DNA from: an uncultured Hyphomonas sp.
GTDB taxonomy: Bacteria > Pseudomonadota > Alphaproteobacteria > Caulobacterales > Hyphomonadaceae
Direction of reading: 5' to 3'
Length of the DNA stretch: 64,000 bases
NCBI RefSeq assembly: GCF_963678875.1
Contig: NZ_OY787456.1
Location: 1,984,001-2,048,000 of the forward strand
Shown: positions 35,860-44,613 of the stretch, one piece after another
Numbering within the stretch: position 1 is the stretch's first letter
Layout: the number at the start of each line of letters is the position of its first letter
Made by a program: the position numbers and the translations under genes
The notes under the pieces: generated by a model
Told to the model about the DNA's origin: nothing
Database searches by the model: none
The model's input: the letters and a program-made list of their open reading frames with translations, nothing else

Positions 35860-38139
35860 ATGGCGGTCATGACATTCCCTGACCGCCAGACAGTTCTGGA
35901 CTTTCTTCGCGATAATCCCAGCGCCACCACCAAGCAGGAAATCGCCCGCGGCCTCAAGCTGAAGGGCAAGGAACGCGCAAACCTGCGCGAAATCCTGAAG
36001 GAGATGGAGACAGACGGCACGCTGGAGCGTACCGGCAAGCGCGCCTGGGCGCAGGCAGACCGGCCACCGCCCACGGGCGTCGTAGAATTCACTCATCTCG
36101 ATGATGATGGCGAACTGATTGGCAAGTCCGTCGGAGACAATGGCCTGTTCGGGCCGGAAATCCGCTATGCGGGCCCGTCAGGCAAGCCGAAGGCCAAGGC
36201 ACCTGCCGTGGGAGACCGCGCGCTTTGCAAGATCTCCCAGCGTGATGACGAATGGCTCGCCCGCGCCATCACGGTGTTCGACAAGAAGCTCTCCAACAAG
36301 CTGGTGGGCCTCTACAGCCAGACCACGCGCGGCGGCAAGGTCGTCCCATCCTCCCGCAAGGAAAAGCGCGAATTCGTCATTCAGGAGGCTGACCGGAACG
36401 GCGCGGAGGAAGGTGATCTCGTCATCGCAGAGCCAAAACCTGTCGGCCGCCGCCAATATGGCCCGGCCTTTGGTATCGTGACGGAAGTGATCGGCCACAT
36501 CACCGATCCGCGCTCGGCGAGCCTCCTGGCGATCCACGCGCACGACATACCGACCGAGTTTCCGGAAGAGGCCCTCGAGCAGGCGCGCGACCCGAAACCG
36601 GCTGCCGCCGAACGTGAAGACCTGACTGCCGTCCAGTTGATCACGATCGATCCGCACGATGCGCGCGACCATGATGACGCTGTCTGGGCGGAACAGCTGG
36701 ACGATGGCTGGCGCGTGATTGTCGCCATTGCGGATGTGGCGGCTTACGTCACCGAAGGCTCTCCGCTGGACAAGGAAGCGCTGAAGCGCGGCAACTCCAC
36801 CTATTTCCCGGACCGCGTTGTGCCGATGCTGCCGTTCGAACTATCAGCGGACGAGTGTTCCCTGCGCGAGAACGAACTGCGCCGCTGCATGGCGGTGGAG
36901 ATGGTCTTCGACAAGTCCGGCACGAAGCGCTCGCACCGCTTCATCCGTGGCATGATGAAGTCTGCCGCGAAGCTCTCCTATGAGGAAGCACAGGCCGCAA
37001 TCGACGGGAAGCCGGGCGGCAAGGCCGAAGAGCTTCTGGAGAGCGTTCTGAAACCGCTCTGGGGCGCCTACGCGGCCTTGTCGAAGGCCCGCGACAAGCG
37101 AAGCCCGCTCGACCTCGACCTGCCGGAACGCCGGATCGTCTTCGATGCGGAAGGCGAGATCCAGGGCATCATTGCCAAGGAACGCCTCGAAGCGCACCGC
37201 CTGATCGAAGAGTTCATGATCCAGGCGAACGTCGCCGCGGCTGAAACGCTGGAGAAAGCGAACAGCCCCCTTGTCTACCGCGTCCATGACGTGCCGACGG
37301 AAGCCAAGATCGCCGCCTTTGCCGAGTTCCTGCAAACCATCGACATCAAATGGCATATCGGGGAGCGTCCGCAGACGCACCGTTTCAACAAGCTGCTCGA
37401 AGACATTCGCGGCGGTGTCTACGACGAGATGGTCACCCAGATGGTTCTGCGCTCACAGGCACAGGCGATCTATTCGGAAGAAAACCTCGGCCATTTCGGC
37501 CTGAACCTCGCCAAGTATGCGCACTTCACCTCCCCGATCCGCCGCTATGCGGACCTGATCGTCCACCGGGCGCTTATCCGCGCGCTGAAGCTCGGTCCGG
37601 ACGGTCTGAGCGATCAGAATGCGGTACGGCTGGAAGAGATCGCGGAGCACATCACGACGACCGAACGCCGGTCCATGGCGGCCGAGCGCGAGGCGACGGA
37701 CCGCTACCTCGCCATCTTCCTGGCCGACCGCGTGGGCGCCGAATTTGAAGGCCGCATCATGGGGGTTACCGCCTCCGGCCTGTTCGTCGCGTTGGCAGGC
37801 TCTGGCGCGGACGGGTTCATTCCGATCTCGTCCATTTCGGACGACTATTGGGTGCTGGATCAGGCAGCGATGGAAATCTATGCACGCGGCAGCGGCAAGA
37901 CCTATTCCATGGGCCAGACGGTGCGGGTGCGCCTGAAAGAGGTGACGCCGTTGCAGGGGGGCCTTTTGCTGGAAATGCTGTCCGAGCCCCAAGCGGCTCC
38001 GGCGGGCCGTGCAGCGGCGCGCAAGGCGGCAGATGCCGGCGCACGTTCCCCTCGCGGCAGGGGTGGACCTCCCCGCCGCGGCAAGCCCAAATTCAACAAA
38101 AAAACGCTGCCCAAGCATAAGCGGAGGAGCCGTAAGTGA
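35860..38139 (+). CDS. rnr: ribonuclease R
   Basis: 3'-5' exoribonuclease active on structured RNA. Its 759 residues contain an N-terminal winged-helix and cold-shock domains, the RNB catalytic domain with DHDDAVW (Mg2+-binding Asp cluster), HFTSPIRRYADLIVHR, a C-terminal S1 domain, and a strongly basic tail rich in Arg and Lys. Two close ATGs (35860, 35869) are possible starts. Its stop overlaps the GTG of the Nudix gene (GTGA). Confidence 0.96.
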   Translation: MAVMTFPDRQTVLDFLRDNPSATTKQEIARGLKLKGKERANLREILKEMETDGTLERTGKRAWAQADRPPPTGVVEFTHLDDDGELIGKSVGDNGLFGPEIRYAGPSGKPKAKAPAVGDRALCKISQRDDEWLARAITVFDKKLSNKLVGLYSQTTRGGKVVPSSRKEKREFVIQEADRNGAEEGDLVIAEPKPVGRRQYGPAFGIVTEVIGHITDPRSASLLAIHAHDIPTEFPEEALEQARDPKPAAAEREDLTAVQLITIDPHDARDHDDAVWAEQLDDGWRVIVAIADVAAYVTEGSPLDKEALKRGNSTYFPDRVVPMLPFELSADECSLRENELRRCMAVEMVFDKSGTKRSHRFIRGMMKSAAKLSYEEAQAAIDGKPGGKAEELLESVLKPLWGAYAALSKARDKRSPLDLDLPERRIVFDAEGEIQGIIAKERLEAHRLIEEFMIQANVAAAETLEKANSPLVYRVHDVPTEAKIAAFAEFLQTIDIKWHIGERPQTHRFNKLLEDIRGGVYDEMVTQMVLRSQAQAIYSEENLGHFGLNLAKYAHFTSPIRRYADLIVHRALIRALKLGPDGLSDQNAVRLEEIAEHITTTERRSMAAEREATDRYLAIFLADRVGAEFEGRIMGVTASGLFVALAGSGADGFIPISSISDDYWVLDQAAMEIYARGSGKTYSMGQTVRVRLKEVTPLQGGLLLEMLSEPQAAPAGRAAARKAADAGARSPRGRGGPPRRGKPKFNKKTLPKHKRRSRK

Positions 38140-38897
38140 CCCCTGACGGCGAAAAGGAAAGTAACGATAACGGCAATCAGCTGATCGGTTCGGCTTTCGA
38201 CAAGGAAAGCGACGACGAAGTCATTCTGAAGAATCAGCGCTCGCCGCGCCCGAAGGATGCTGCGACGCTGATTCTGATCCGGCGCGATGCCGCGAAGCCT
38301 CGTGTCCTGATGGGCAAGCGGTCTGGCGGCCATGTCTTCATGCCGGACAAATACGTTTTTCCCGGTGGCCGGGTAGACCCTGACGATGGCCGCGCCGTTT
38401 CATGGTGCGAATTGAAGCCGGACGTCGAGGCCAAACTGCGGATCAGCGCGCGGCGCCAGCCGAGGGCATTTGCGCTGACGGCAATCCGGGAAACCTTCGA
38501 GGAAACAGGGCTTCTGGTCGCGCGCCCGGCCGAGATGCCGGTGTCCGCGCCGAAAGGCTGGGACCGTTTCCATGAGCTGGATGCCGCGCCTCACCTGTCC
38601 CCACTCACCTTTATTGGACGGGCAATCACGCCGCCTTACCGCCCACGCCGCTTCGATGCGCGCTTCTTCATGGCAGACGCTGAAGAGGCGCTGATAGATG
38701 AACGTCCGCCCGTCGACGGTGCCGAACTGTCCGACCTGCAATGGGTCACGCTGGATGACGCCCAGGCGCTCGACCTGCCGAGCGTCACACGCTTCATGCT
38801 GGGCGAGATCGACGCCCGGCTGAAAGCCAGGGATTACAAGGAAGGCCCGCCTTTCCTGCGCTGGACCCGTTCCGGCCACAGCACCGAGCGGCTGTAG
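38136..38897 (+). CDS. Nudix hydrolase
   Basis: 253 residues. The Nudix box is split by an insertion: FPGGRVDPDD is followed about 30 residues later by AFALTAIRETFEETGLL, which holds the REx2EE metal site. This is a known layout in the CoA-pyrophosphatase-like/NUDT19-like group; the substrate is unknown. The start is GTG at 38136, overlapping rnr by 4 nt, so the two are coupled. rpmG follows with its own promoter. Confidence 0.9.
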   Translation: MTPDGEKESNDNGNQLIGSAFDKESDDEVILKNQRSPRPKDAATLILIRRDAAKPRVLMGKRSGGHVFMPDKYVFPGGRVDPDDGRAVSWCELKPDVEAKLRISARRQPRAFALTAIRETFEETGLLVARPAEMPVSAPKGWDRFHELDAAPHLSPLTFIGRAITPPYRPRRFDARFFMADAEEALIDERPPVDGAELSDLQWVTLDDAQALDLPSVTRFMLGEIDARLKARDYKEGPPFLRWTRSGHSTERL

Positions 38898-38912
38898 AGC
38901 AGCAACGGGTGC

Positions 38913-38941
38913 TTGACTTGCGCCCCGCAGCCCGCCATTAA
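38913..38941 (+). promoter_or_regulatory. candidate sigma-70 promoter of rpmG
   Basis: TTGACT (38913-38918), a 17-nt spacer and CATTAA (38936-38941) lie in the gap after the Nudix gene. This would give a leader of about 37 nt before the rpmG ATG. The -35 matches 5 of 6, the -10 only 3 of 6. Confidence 0.5.
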
Positions 38942-38984
38942 GCCGCTTTCCGAATTCAGACGCTAGCACAAGCGAGCCCGCGCC

Positions 38985-39152
38985 ATGGCAAAACCCGCCA
39001 CCATCAAGATCCGCCTCAACTCGACGGCTGACACCGGCTTCTTCTATGTGACCAAGAAGAACCCGCGCAACATGACCGAGAAAATGGTCCAGCGGAAATA
39101 TGATCCGATTGCGAAAAAGCACGTCGAGTTCAAAGAAGGAAAAATCAAGTAA
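38985..39152 (+). CDS. rpmG: 50S ribosomal protein L33
   Basis: 55-residue ribosomal protein beginning MAKPATIKIRLNSTADTGFF and ending FKEGKIK. It has KKNPRNMTEKM and RKYDP, typical of L33, and lacks the two CxxC pairs, so it is the zinc-independent form. A probable promoter lies upstream and a strong terminator downstream, which makes it a single-gene unit. The Nudix-rpmG neighbourhood near rnr and pleD-divK is usual in alphaproteobacteria. Confidence 0.97.
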   Translation: MAKPATIKIRLNSTADTGFFYVTKKNPRNMTEKMVQRKYDPIAKKHVEFKEGKIK

Positions 39153-39176
39153 TCACTTGATCCTTTTGGACTTTTG

Positions 39177-39207
39177 AAAAGCCCGCTCGTCATCGAGCGG
39201 GCTTTTT
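39177..39207 (+). terminator. intrinsic terminator of rpmG
   Basis: AAAAGCCCGCTCG pairs perfectly with CGAGCGGGCTTTT around the loop TCAT and ends in five T. It starts 24 nt after the rpmG stop. Confidence 0.95.
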
Positions 39208-39244
39208 CGTTGTGCCCATAAAGCAGCTTGGGTAGAGGCAATCC

Positions 39245-39640
39245 ATGATTGATTCCCTGATCGGCGAATTCGCAGGAACCGGAACCTGGTTTGAAGCGTC
39301 CGGCATGACTTCCAGTTACAATGTAAGCCACACGATCACGAAAACGCCGCGTGGTTTCCGGTTCGAATTCAAGCACGTGTTTGAAAATGGCGACCCCGAC
39401 GTGCACGCAGTTTTCGACATGGAATGGTCCAGCGCGCCCCTGTTCGTCCTGAAGGCCGCCGGCTCTGAAATCGGGAAAGGATACGTCCTGGACGGCTTTT
39501 GCCACTACACGACCGATCTGGGCGGCAACATCGTCGAAGCGTCCGTCCTCAAGACCGAAGACGGTGTTCGGGTGTGGGGATCCGCCAGCCGCAACAAAGC
39601 CGGGCACGCAATCGCGTGGAACGAGAACCTCAAAGGTTAG
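39245..39640 (+). CDS. hypothetical protein, 131 residues
   Basis: I do not recognise the family. The protein begins MIDSLIGEFAGTGTWFEASG, has no signal peptide or membrane segment, and alternates hydrophobic and polar residues as in a small beta-barrel of the lipocalin/heme-binding type (for example GFRFEFKHVF, HAVFDMEWSS, GNIVEASVLKTEDGVRVWGSA). That fold is a guess from pattern only. It stands alone after the rpmG terminator; its stop overlaps the stop of the convergent MFS gene (TTAG, 39637-39640). Confidence 0.7.
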   Translation: MIDSLIGEFAGTGTWFEASGMTSSYNVSHTITKTPRGFRFEFKHVFENGDPDVHAVFDMEWSSAPLFVLKAAGSEIGKGYVLDGFCHYTTDLGGNIVEASVLKTEDGVRVWGSASRNKAGHAIAWNENLKG

Positions 39641-40860
39641 ACGATTTCATCCCGGTGCAGGTAGCGCGTCTTGCGGATCGCCGGGAACAGGAACGACCAG
39701 GCCGCTGCGACACCGATGGCCGCTGCCCCGCCAGCAACGACCGTGAACACGGCGCCGTAGAAGTGCGCCATGAACCCTGCCCGCGCTTCGCCCAACTCGT
39801 TTGACGCGCCCAGAAATACCGAGTTCACGGCATTCACGCGGCCGCGCACATCATCCGGTGTCCACAGCTGAAGCAGGATCTCGCGGATATAGACCGAGAC
39901 CATGTCGAAGGCGCCGATCAACGCCAACGCGAGGATCGACAGCCAGGCGAGCGTCGATGCGCCGAAGACCACCGTCGCCAGCCCAAACAGCGCGACGCAG
40001 ACAAACAGGATGATCCCCGCATGATTCCGGATGGGGAATGCGGTGATGATTCCGATCATGACCACAGCGCCGACACCGGGCGCCGCGCGCAACAGGCCAA
40101 GGCCTGACGGACCAAGCTCCAGAATGTCCCGCGCGTAGACTGGCAGCAACGCCACCGCTCCGCCGAGCAGGACAGCAAACAGGTCCAGCGAGATGGCCCC
40201 CAGAACCACCTTCTCCTTCCAGACATAGGAGAAGCCGCCGAGGAGTGTCTTCAGCGTCGTCGGCTCTTTCGCACTCTTCTGCGGCGGTTTCGGAATGGTC
40301 AGGATGACCGCCCCGGACAGCAGGAACAGGATCACTGCCGTGCCGTAAGCAATTGGCGCCCCGATCCCGTAGATCAGGCCGCCCAGAACAGGGCCGAGAA
40401 TTGACGCGAGCTGCCACGACGCAGTGATCCAGCCAACCGCGTTGGCGAAGTCCTCCTTGGGCACCAGATTGACGGCCAGGCTGGACGAAGCTGGTGAATA
40501 GAAAGCGCGGGCGATCCCGAAAATGGTAAGTGCGCCGAGCACCCATAACGGATCGAAATGGCCGGAGAGCGCGAGCGCGAGGATCGCCAGCGCGCATGCC
40601 ATTTCGACAAACACGGCGATGCCCATGACGTTCCGGCGGCCGAACCGATCCGCGGTTACGCCGGTAACAACGACGAGGATCAGGGCTGGAAGGAATTGGA
40701 CCAGTCCGATCCAGCCAAGCAGCGCGGCATTCTGGGTCTGGTCATAGATCTGCCACCCAACCGAGACCGACACGATCTGGGCGCCAAGCGATGTGCAGAA
40801 CCGCGAAAAGAAATAGCGGCTGTAGGCTGAATGCCGGAACGCGGAAAACCTGTCGGTCAC
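39637..40860 (-). CDS. MFS transporter
   Basis: 407-residue major facilitator with about 12 membrane segments and the loop motif GVTADRFGRRNVMG after the second one. It resembles the enterobactin-exporter-like MFS_3 group. The substrate is unknown. The start is GTG at 40860 with GGGGGA 6 nt upstream. Many alphaproteobacteria have an MFS gene between rpmG and pleD, so this is a conserved position rather than an insertion. Confidence 0.9.
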   Translation of the reverse strand: MTDRFSAFRHSAYSRYFFSRFCTSLGAQIVSVSVGWQIYDQTQNAALLGWIGLVQFLPALILVVVTGVTADRFGRRNVMGIAVFVEMACALAILALALSGHFDPLWVLGALTIFGIARAFYSPASSSLAVNLVPKEDFANAVGWITASWQLASILGPVLGGLIYGIGAPIAYGTAVILFLLSGAVILTIPKPPQKSAKEPTTLKTLLGGFSYVWKEKVVLGAISLDLFAVLLGGAVALLPVYARDILELGPSGLGLLRAAPGVGAVVMIGIITAFPIRNHAGIILFVCVALFGLATVVFGASTLAWLSILALALIGAFDMVSVYIREILLQLWTPDDVRGRVNAVNSVFLGASNELGEARAGFMAHFYGAVFTVVAGGAAAIGVAAAWSFLFPAIRKTRYLHRDEIV

Positions 40861-40914
40861 GCCTTATCCCCCGAGCTGAGCGCCGTCTGTGCGGACAGCC
40901 GCACCTCAAGTCAA

Positions 40915-42282
40915 TCAGGCGGCTGTGCTCTCGACCCGGTTCCGGCCGGTGGTCTTGGCCTGATAGAGCGCCTGGTCGGCCCGTTTCGTCAGGTCGGAAA
41001 TCGTATCCTGCTCACCTGCGATGGTGGAGACGCCAACGCTGACCGTGATCTGGATACGAAGCCCGGCCTTGCCGACAATGAAAGGGGCGGCGGCGACAGC
41101 CCGCCGGATCCGCTCAGCGGCAGCGCACGCCAGATCCCCCGGCGTTTCCGGCATGATAACCAGGAATTCTTCACCGCCCGGCCGGCAAACGATGTCCATC
41201 GGGCGGACATTCTCTCGCAGGCGGTTGGCGATCTCCTGAAGCACCTCATCCCCGGCATCGTGGCCATAGGTGTCGTTCACGGATTTGAAGTGGTCGATAT
41301 CGGCCATCATGACCGATACCGGACGCCCGCCCATGACCGACCGCTGCATGAACTGGTGCAGCTGGCTCATCATGTAGCGGCGATTGTAGAGGCCGGTCAG
41401 CTGGTCGATGACCGAAAGTTCCAGTCCTTTGTCCACGCGCCGGCGGAGCATCTCGATGTAGCGGGCCCGGCGGGCCTGCGTGCGCACCCGCACCAGCAGT
41501 TCCTGCTTGTCGACCGGGGTCAGGATTACGTCGCTGGCCCCGATCTCGAGCCCCTTGGCAGCCCTCACGCGGTCGTCGGGATCGCAGATCAGTAGAATCG
41601 ACACTGCGCGGGTCGCTTCCGTGACTTTGAAGTGGGCGCAGAGCTTCAGCGCGTCGAAGGATTTGCTGGGGAGCGACAGGATCATGAGATCCACACCAAG
41701 ACGGGAAAGGTCCCCCATCGTGCCCGCCTCAGCGAGGGTAACAACCGTATGGCCTGCCTCACGCAGGACTGCCGCGAGCCGTGCGGATGCCCGGGGATTG
41801 TCATCGACAATGAAGATACGGGCGGGCTGGTCGGACTCTTCCTTGGCGGCGTCCAGATCGAGCCCTTCCCGCAGACCATTTGCCTGCCTCTGGCGCAGTT
41901 CGGACGCCACAGCATTATACCGCATCAACGCGCCAACCCGGGACATCAGGGCAAAGTCATCGACCGGCTTGGTCAGAAAGTCTTCGGCGCCGGCCTCAAG
42001 CCCGCGGACACGGTCTTCCGTGTCGCTAAGGGCCGTTACCATGACGACCGGGATATATTCCGTTGCCGGGTCTTCCTTGAGGCGGCGGCAGACTTCGTAG
42101 CCGTCCATGCCGGGCATCATCACGTCGAGCAGAATGATATCCGGCAGTTCCTTGCGGGCGACTTCCAGAGCCTGAGGTCCATTTTCCGCTTGGATAACAG
42201 TATAATACTGGGCTTCGAGCTTCGCCTGCAAAAGGCGCCTGTTCGCTTCGATGTCGTCTACTACCAGGATCCGCGCGCTCAT
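40915..42282 (-). CDS. pleD: PleD-type response regulator diguanylate cyclase
   Basis: Makes cyclic di-GMP when phosphorylated; in Caulobacter PleD controls the swarmer-to-stalked change. The 455-residue protein has two receiver domains in tandem, the first with phospho-acceptor Asp53 (LLDVMMPG), the second lacking a clear acceptor (DLMILSLPS). A GGDEF domain follows with the active GGEEF at 369-373. The RxxD inhibition site (RPMD, 360-363) is intact, so product feedback is expected. Its ATG overlaps the divK stop by 4 nt. Confidence 0.96.
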   Translation of the reverse strand: MSARILVVDDIEANRRLLQAKLEAQYYTVIQAENGPQALEVARKELPDIILLDVMMPGMDGYEVCRRLKEDPATEYIPVVMVTALSDTEDRVRGLEAGAEDFLTKPVDDFALMSRVGALMRYNAVASELRQRQANGLREGLDLDAAKEESDQPARIFIVDDNPRASARLAAVLREAGHTVVTLAEAGTMGDLSRLGVDLMILSLPSKSFDALKLCAHFKVTEATRAVSILLICDPDDRVRAAKGLEIGASDVILTPVDKQELLVRVRTQARRARYIEMLRRRVDKGLELSVIDQLTGLYNRRYMMSQLHQFMQRSVMGGRPVSVMMADIDHFKSVNDTYGHDAGDEVLQEIANRLRENVRPMDIVCRPGGEEFLVIMPETPGDLACAAAERIRRAVAAAPFIVGKAGLRIQITVSVGVSTIAGEQDTISDLTKRADQALYQAKTTGRNRVESTAA

Positions 42283-42668
42283 GCTGCTTCCTTCGGCATG
42301 AGCGATTCCACGGCCTTGATGAAGGTCATGATCTGGATCGGCTTCGAGAGATAACCTTCACATCCCGCTTCGCGCACGCGCTGCTCATCAGCGCGCATGG
42401 CAAAGGCAGTCACCGCGAGCACGGGGATATGAGCGACTTTTTCGTCATCCTTCAGCCAGCGCGTAATGTCGAGGCCTGACACTTCCGGCAGCTGGATGTC
42501 CATGATGATGAGATCCGGCTGCTCCCGGCGGGCGATCTCGACCGCCTTCGCGCCGTCCCTGCACTGGTAGGTATCGTAGCCGTAGGCGTCCAACAGGTCG
42601 CAAAACAGGCGCATGTTGAGTTCATTGTCCTCAACAACCAGCACTTTTCTGGTTTTTGCGTCTGCCAT
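42279..42668 (-). CDS. divK: single-domain response regulator DivK
   Basis: 129-residue receiver with acidic VVEDNE, phospho-acceptor Asp57 (IIMDIQLP), the conserved Thr in AVTAFA, and the Lys in SKPI. In Caulobacterales DivK is phosphorylated by DivJ/PleC and controls the CtrA pathway; the divK-pleD pair is typical. Upstream lies a CtrA-like site (TTAA-N7-TTAC). Confidence 0.96.
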   Translation of the reverse strand: MADAKTRKVLVVEDNELNMRLFCDLLDAYGYDTYQCRDGAKAVEIARREQPDLIIMDIQLPEVSGLDITRWLKDDEKVAHIPVLAVTAFAMRADEQRVREAGCEGYLSKPIQIMTFIKAVESLMPKEAA

Positions 42669-42735
42669 TTTTCCCCACGATTACGAGCGATTCGGAGCGG
42701 AGCTTACCGTACCAGACCAGCTATACGGGAAAAGC

Positions 42736-42750
42736 TTAACGGGTGTTTAC
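42736..42750. promoter_or_regulatory. CtrA-like binding site
   Basis: TTAACGGGTGTTTAC fits the CtrA consensus TTAA-N7-TTAA with one mismatch in the second half. It lies 68 nt upstream of divK in the divergent divK/dinB region, and a GANTC site for CcrM methylation lies at 42689-42693. divK is a known CtrA target in Caulobacter, which supports the reading. Confidence 0.45.
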
Positions 42751-42778
42751 GGGTCACTTCAGATTGCCGCCCGATGCG

Positions 42779-42793
42779 GAACATGGCATGAAC
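42779..42793. promoter_or_regulatory. SOS box (LexA site) of dinB
   Basis: GAACATGGCATGAAC is a perfect GAAC-N7-GAAC, equal to GTTC-N7-GTTC on the other strand, the LexA site of alphaproteobacteria. It ends 8 nt before the dinB ATG, so bound LexA would cover the start region. Confidence 0.85.
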
Positions 42794-42801
42794 ATAAGAC
42801 C

Positions 42802-44076
42802 ATGAGCCTGTTATGCCGGGATTGTTTTCATTTTGATCTGACAGATGCTGAAGCCTGCCCCAGCTGCGGCAGCCGTCGTATTGTCTGTCATCCGGCGCTC
42901 CACAGGCTGGGCGTTGCCCATATCGATTGCGATGCCTTCTTCGCGGCGATCGAAAAAAGAGACAATCCGGACCTGAAAGACAAGCCGGTCATCGTCGGAG
43001 GCGGCGAACGCGGCGTGGTGCTGACCTGCTGCTACATTGCCCGCCTTTACGGGGTCCGGTCAGCAATGCCGATGTTCCAGGCCCTCAAACTGTGCCCGGA
43101 CGCCACAGTCGTGAAGCCCAGCCGGCACAAATACTCTGAAGCTGCCGCGATTGTCCGGGAGAAGATGGAGGCCCTGACTCCGCTGGTCCAACCTGTCTCG
43201 ATAGACGAGGCCTATCTGGATCTCACGGGGACCGAAGCGATCCACAAGGCACCACCAGCCGCGTCCCTCGCGCGGTTGGCGGCTGAGATCGAGAACGAGC
43301 TCCACATCACGGTTTCTGTGGGACTTTCCGCGAACAAATTCCTCGCCAAGACGGCCAGCGAACTCGACAAGCCCCGTGGCTTCGCCGTGATTTCTCCGGA
43401 AGAAGCCGAAGCGATGCTGGCGCCCCGGCCCGTCGGTTTTCTTCACGGTGTCGGACCGAAATTCGCTGCAAAACTGGAGCAGGACGGGCTCGAAACGGTC
43501 GGAGACCTCCAGAAGGCCGACCTCAAGGCTCTCATCGGCCGCTATGGCGAAACCGGCATGTGGCTGAAACGCGTCGCCCACGGACAGGATAACCGCCCTG
43601 TCCGCACCGATGAAGAACGCAAGTCCGTGTCTACCGAAACCACCTTCCGGACAGACCTCGCCGATCATGCCGCATTGGAAGACCAGCTCTGGAAACTCTG
43701 CGTGAAAACCTCCGACCGGGCCAAGCAGATCGGTGTCGTTGGCGCTGTGATTACGCTCAAGCTCAAGACCTCGGACTTCAAGCCCCTCACCCGGCGTGTT
43801 TCCCTGACCGAACCGACCCAGATTGCGCAATCAATCTTCCGGGCGGCGAGACCGCTGCTCGCGCGGGAAGCAGATGGCCGCAAGAAGTTCCGGCTGATCG
43901 GCATCGGCCTCTCTGAACTTTCCGACCACCGCGCAGACGAAGCCGATCTGCTGGACCCGCGCATCGCACGGCGCGCAGCCGCTGAACGGGCCTCGGATGC
44001 GGCGCGGGCGAAGTTCGGCAAGGATGCCGTCATGACCGGCCGCGCAGCCCGAATGGATCATGAACCCAAGGAATAG
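42802..44076 (+). CDS. dinB: DNA polymerase IV with N-terminal zinc ribbon
   Basis: 424-residue Y-family translesion polymerase. Catalytic acids are in AHIDCDAFFAAIE and SIDEAYLDL; the steric and dNTP region VGLSANKFLAKTASELDKP and a little-finger domain follow. The first 35 residues carry CRDC...CPSC, a zinc ribbon absent from E. coli DinB; I believe it occurs in many alphaproteobacterial DinB proteins. The ATG at 42802 is 8 nt from a perfect SOS box. It is divergent from divK. Confidence 0.96.
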   Translation: MSLLCRDCFHFDLTDAEACPSCGSRRIVCHPALHRLGVAHIDCDAFFAAIEKRDNPDLKDKPVIVGGGERGVVLTCCYIARLYGVRSAMPMFQALKLCPDATVVKPSRHKYSEAAAIVREKMEALTPLVQPVSIDEAYLDLTGTEAIHKAPPAASLARLAAEIENELHITVSVGLSANKFLAKTASELDKPRGFAVISPEEAEAMLAPRPVGFLHGVGPKFAAKLEQDGLETVGDLQKADLKALIGRYGETGMWLKRVAHGQDNRPVRTDEERKSVSTETTFRTDLADHAALEDQLWKLCVKTSDRAKQIGVVGAVITLKLKTSDFKPLTRRVSLTEPTQIAQSIFRAARPLLAREADGRKKFRLIGIGLSELSDHRADEADLLDPRIARRAAAERASDAARAKFGKDAVMTGRAARMDHEPKE

Positions 44077-44149
44077 GCTTGCGACGCTTGCGGCCCGGCG
44101 CGGTGTGCGGCAAGTCTGCTGCAGCCAATACCAATCCGGAGACCTTTCC

Positions 44150-44611
44150 ATGAGCACCCCTGAAGACCGCCTCGACGCCCTCGGCATTGCCCTTCCCGAA
44201 CCTATGAAGCCGGTCGCCACCTATGTGCCTTACGTCATGACCGGGAACCTCCTCTTCATCTCCGGGCAAGTCAGCGCATCAGCTGAAGGACGCATGCTCG
44301 GCCGGCTCGGCGAGGACATGGAACTTTCCGCAGGTCAGCACGCCGCGCGTCAGTGCGGGATCAATCTCATCTCCCAATGCAAGGCTGCCCTGGGTGACCT
44401 TTCCCGCGTGAAGCAGGTCGTCAAACTGGGCGGTTTCGTAAACGCGCATCCGGACTTCAAAGACATCCCGCAGGTGATCAATGGCTGCTCCGACCTGATG
44501 GTCGAGGTGTTTGGGGATGCAGGCCGTCATGCCCGTTCGGCGGTGGCCTGCCCTGTCCTTCCGCTTGGCGTCGCTGTGGAAGTCGACGCTGTGATCGAGT
44601 TCACCGACTAG
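44150..44611 (+). CDS. RidA (YjgF/YER057c) family protein
   Basis: 153-residue trimeric deaminase-like protein. Family marks are LFISGQVSASAEG and the C-terminal ARSAVACPVLPLGVAVEVDAVIEF, including the conserved Arg before the CPxLP-like segment. This longer subgroup (about 150 residues, MKPVATYVPYV) is distinct from canonical RidA of 128 residues and its substrate is unclear. GGAG is upstream of the ATG at 44150. The GDPD gene begins 2 nt after the stop. Confidence 0.9.
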   Translation: MSTPEDRLDALGIALPEPMKPVATYVPYVMTGNLLFISGQVSASAEGRMLGRLGEDMELSAGQHAARQCGINLISQCKAALGDLSRVKQVVKLGGFVNAHPDFKDIPQVINGCSDLMVEVFGDAGRHARSAVACPVLPLGVAVEVDAVIEFTD

Positions 44612-44613
44612 TC

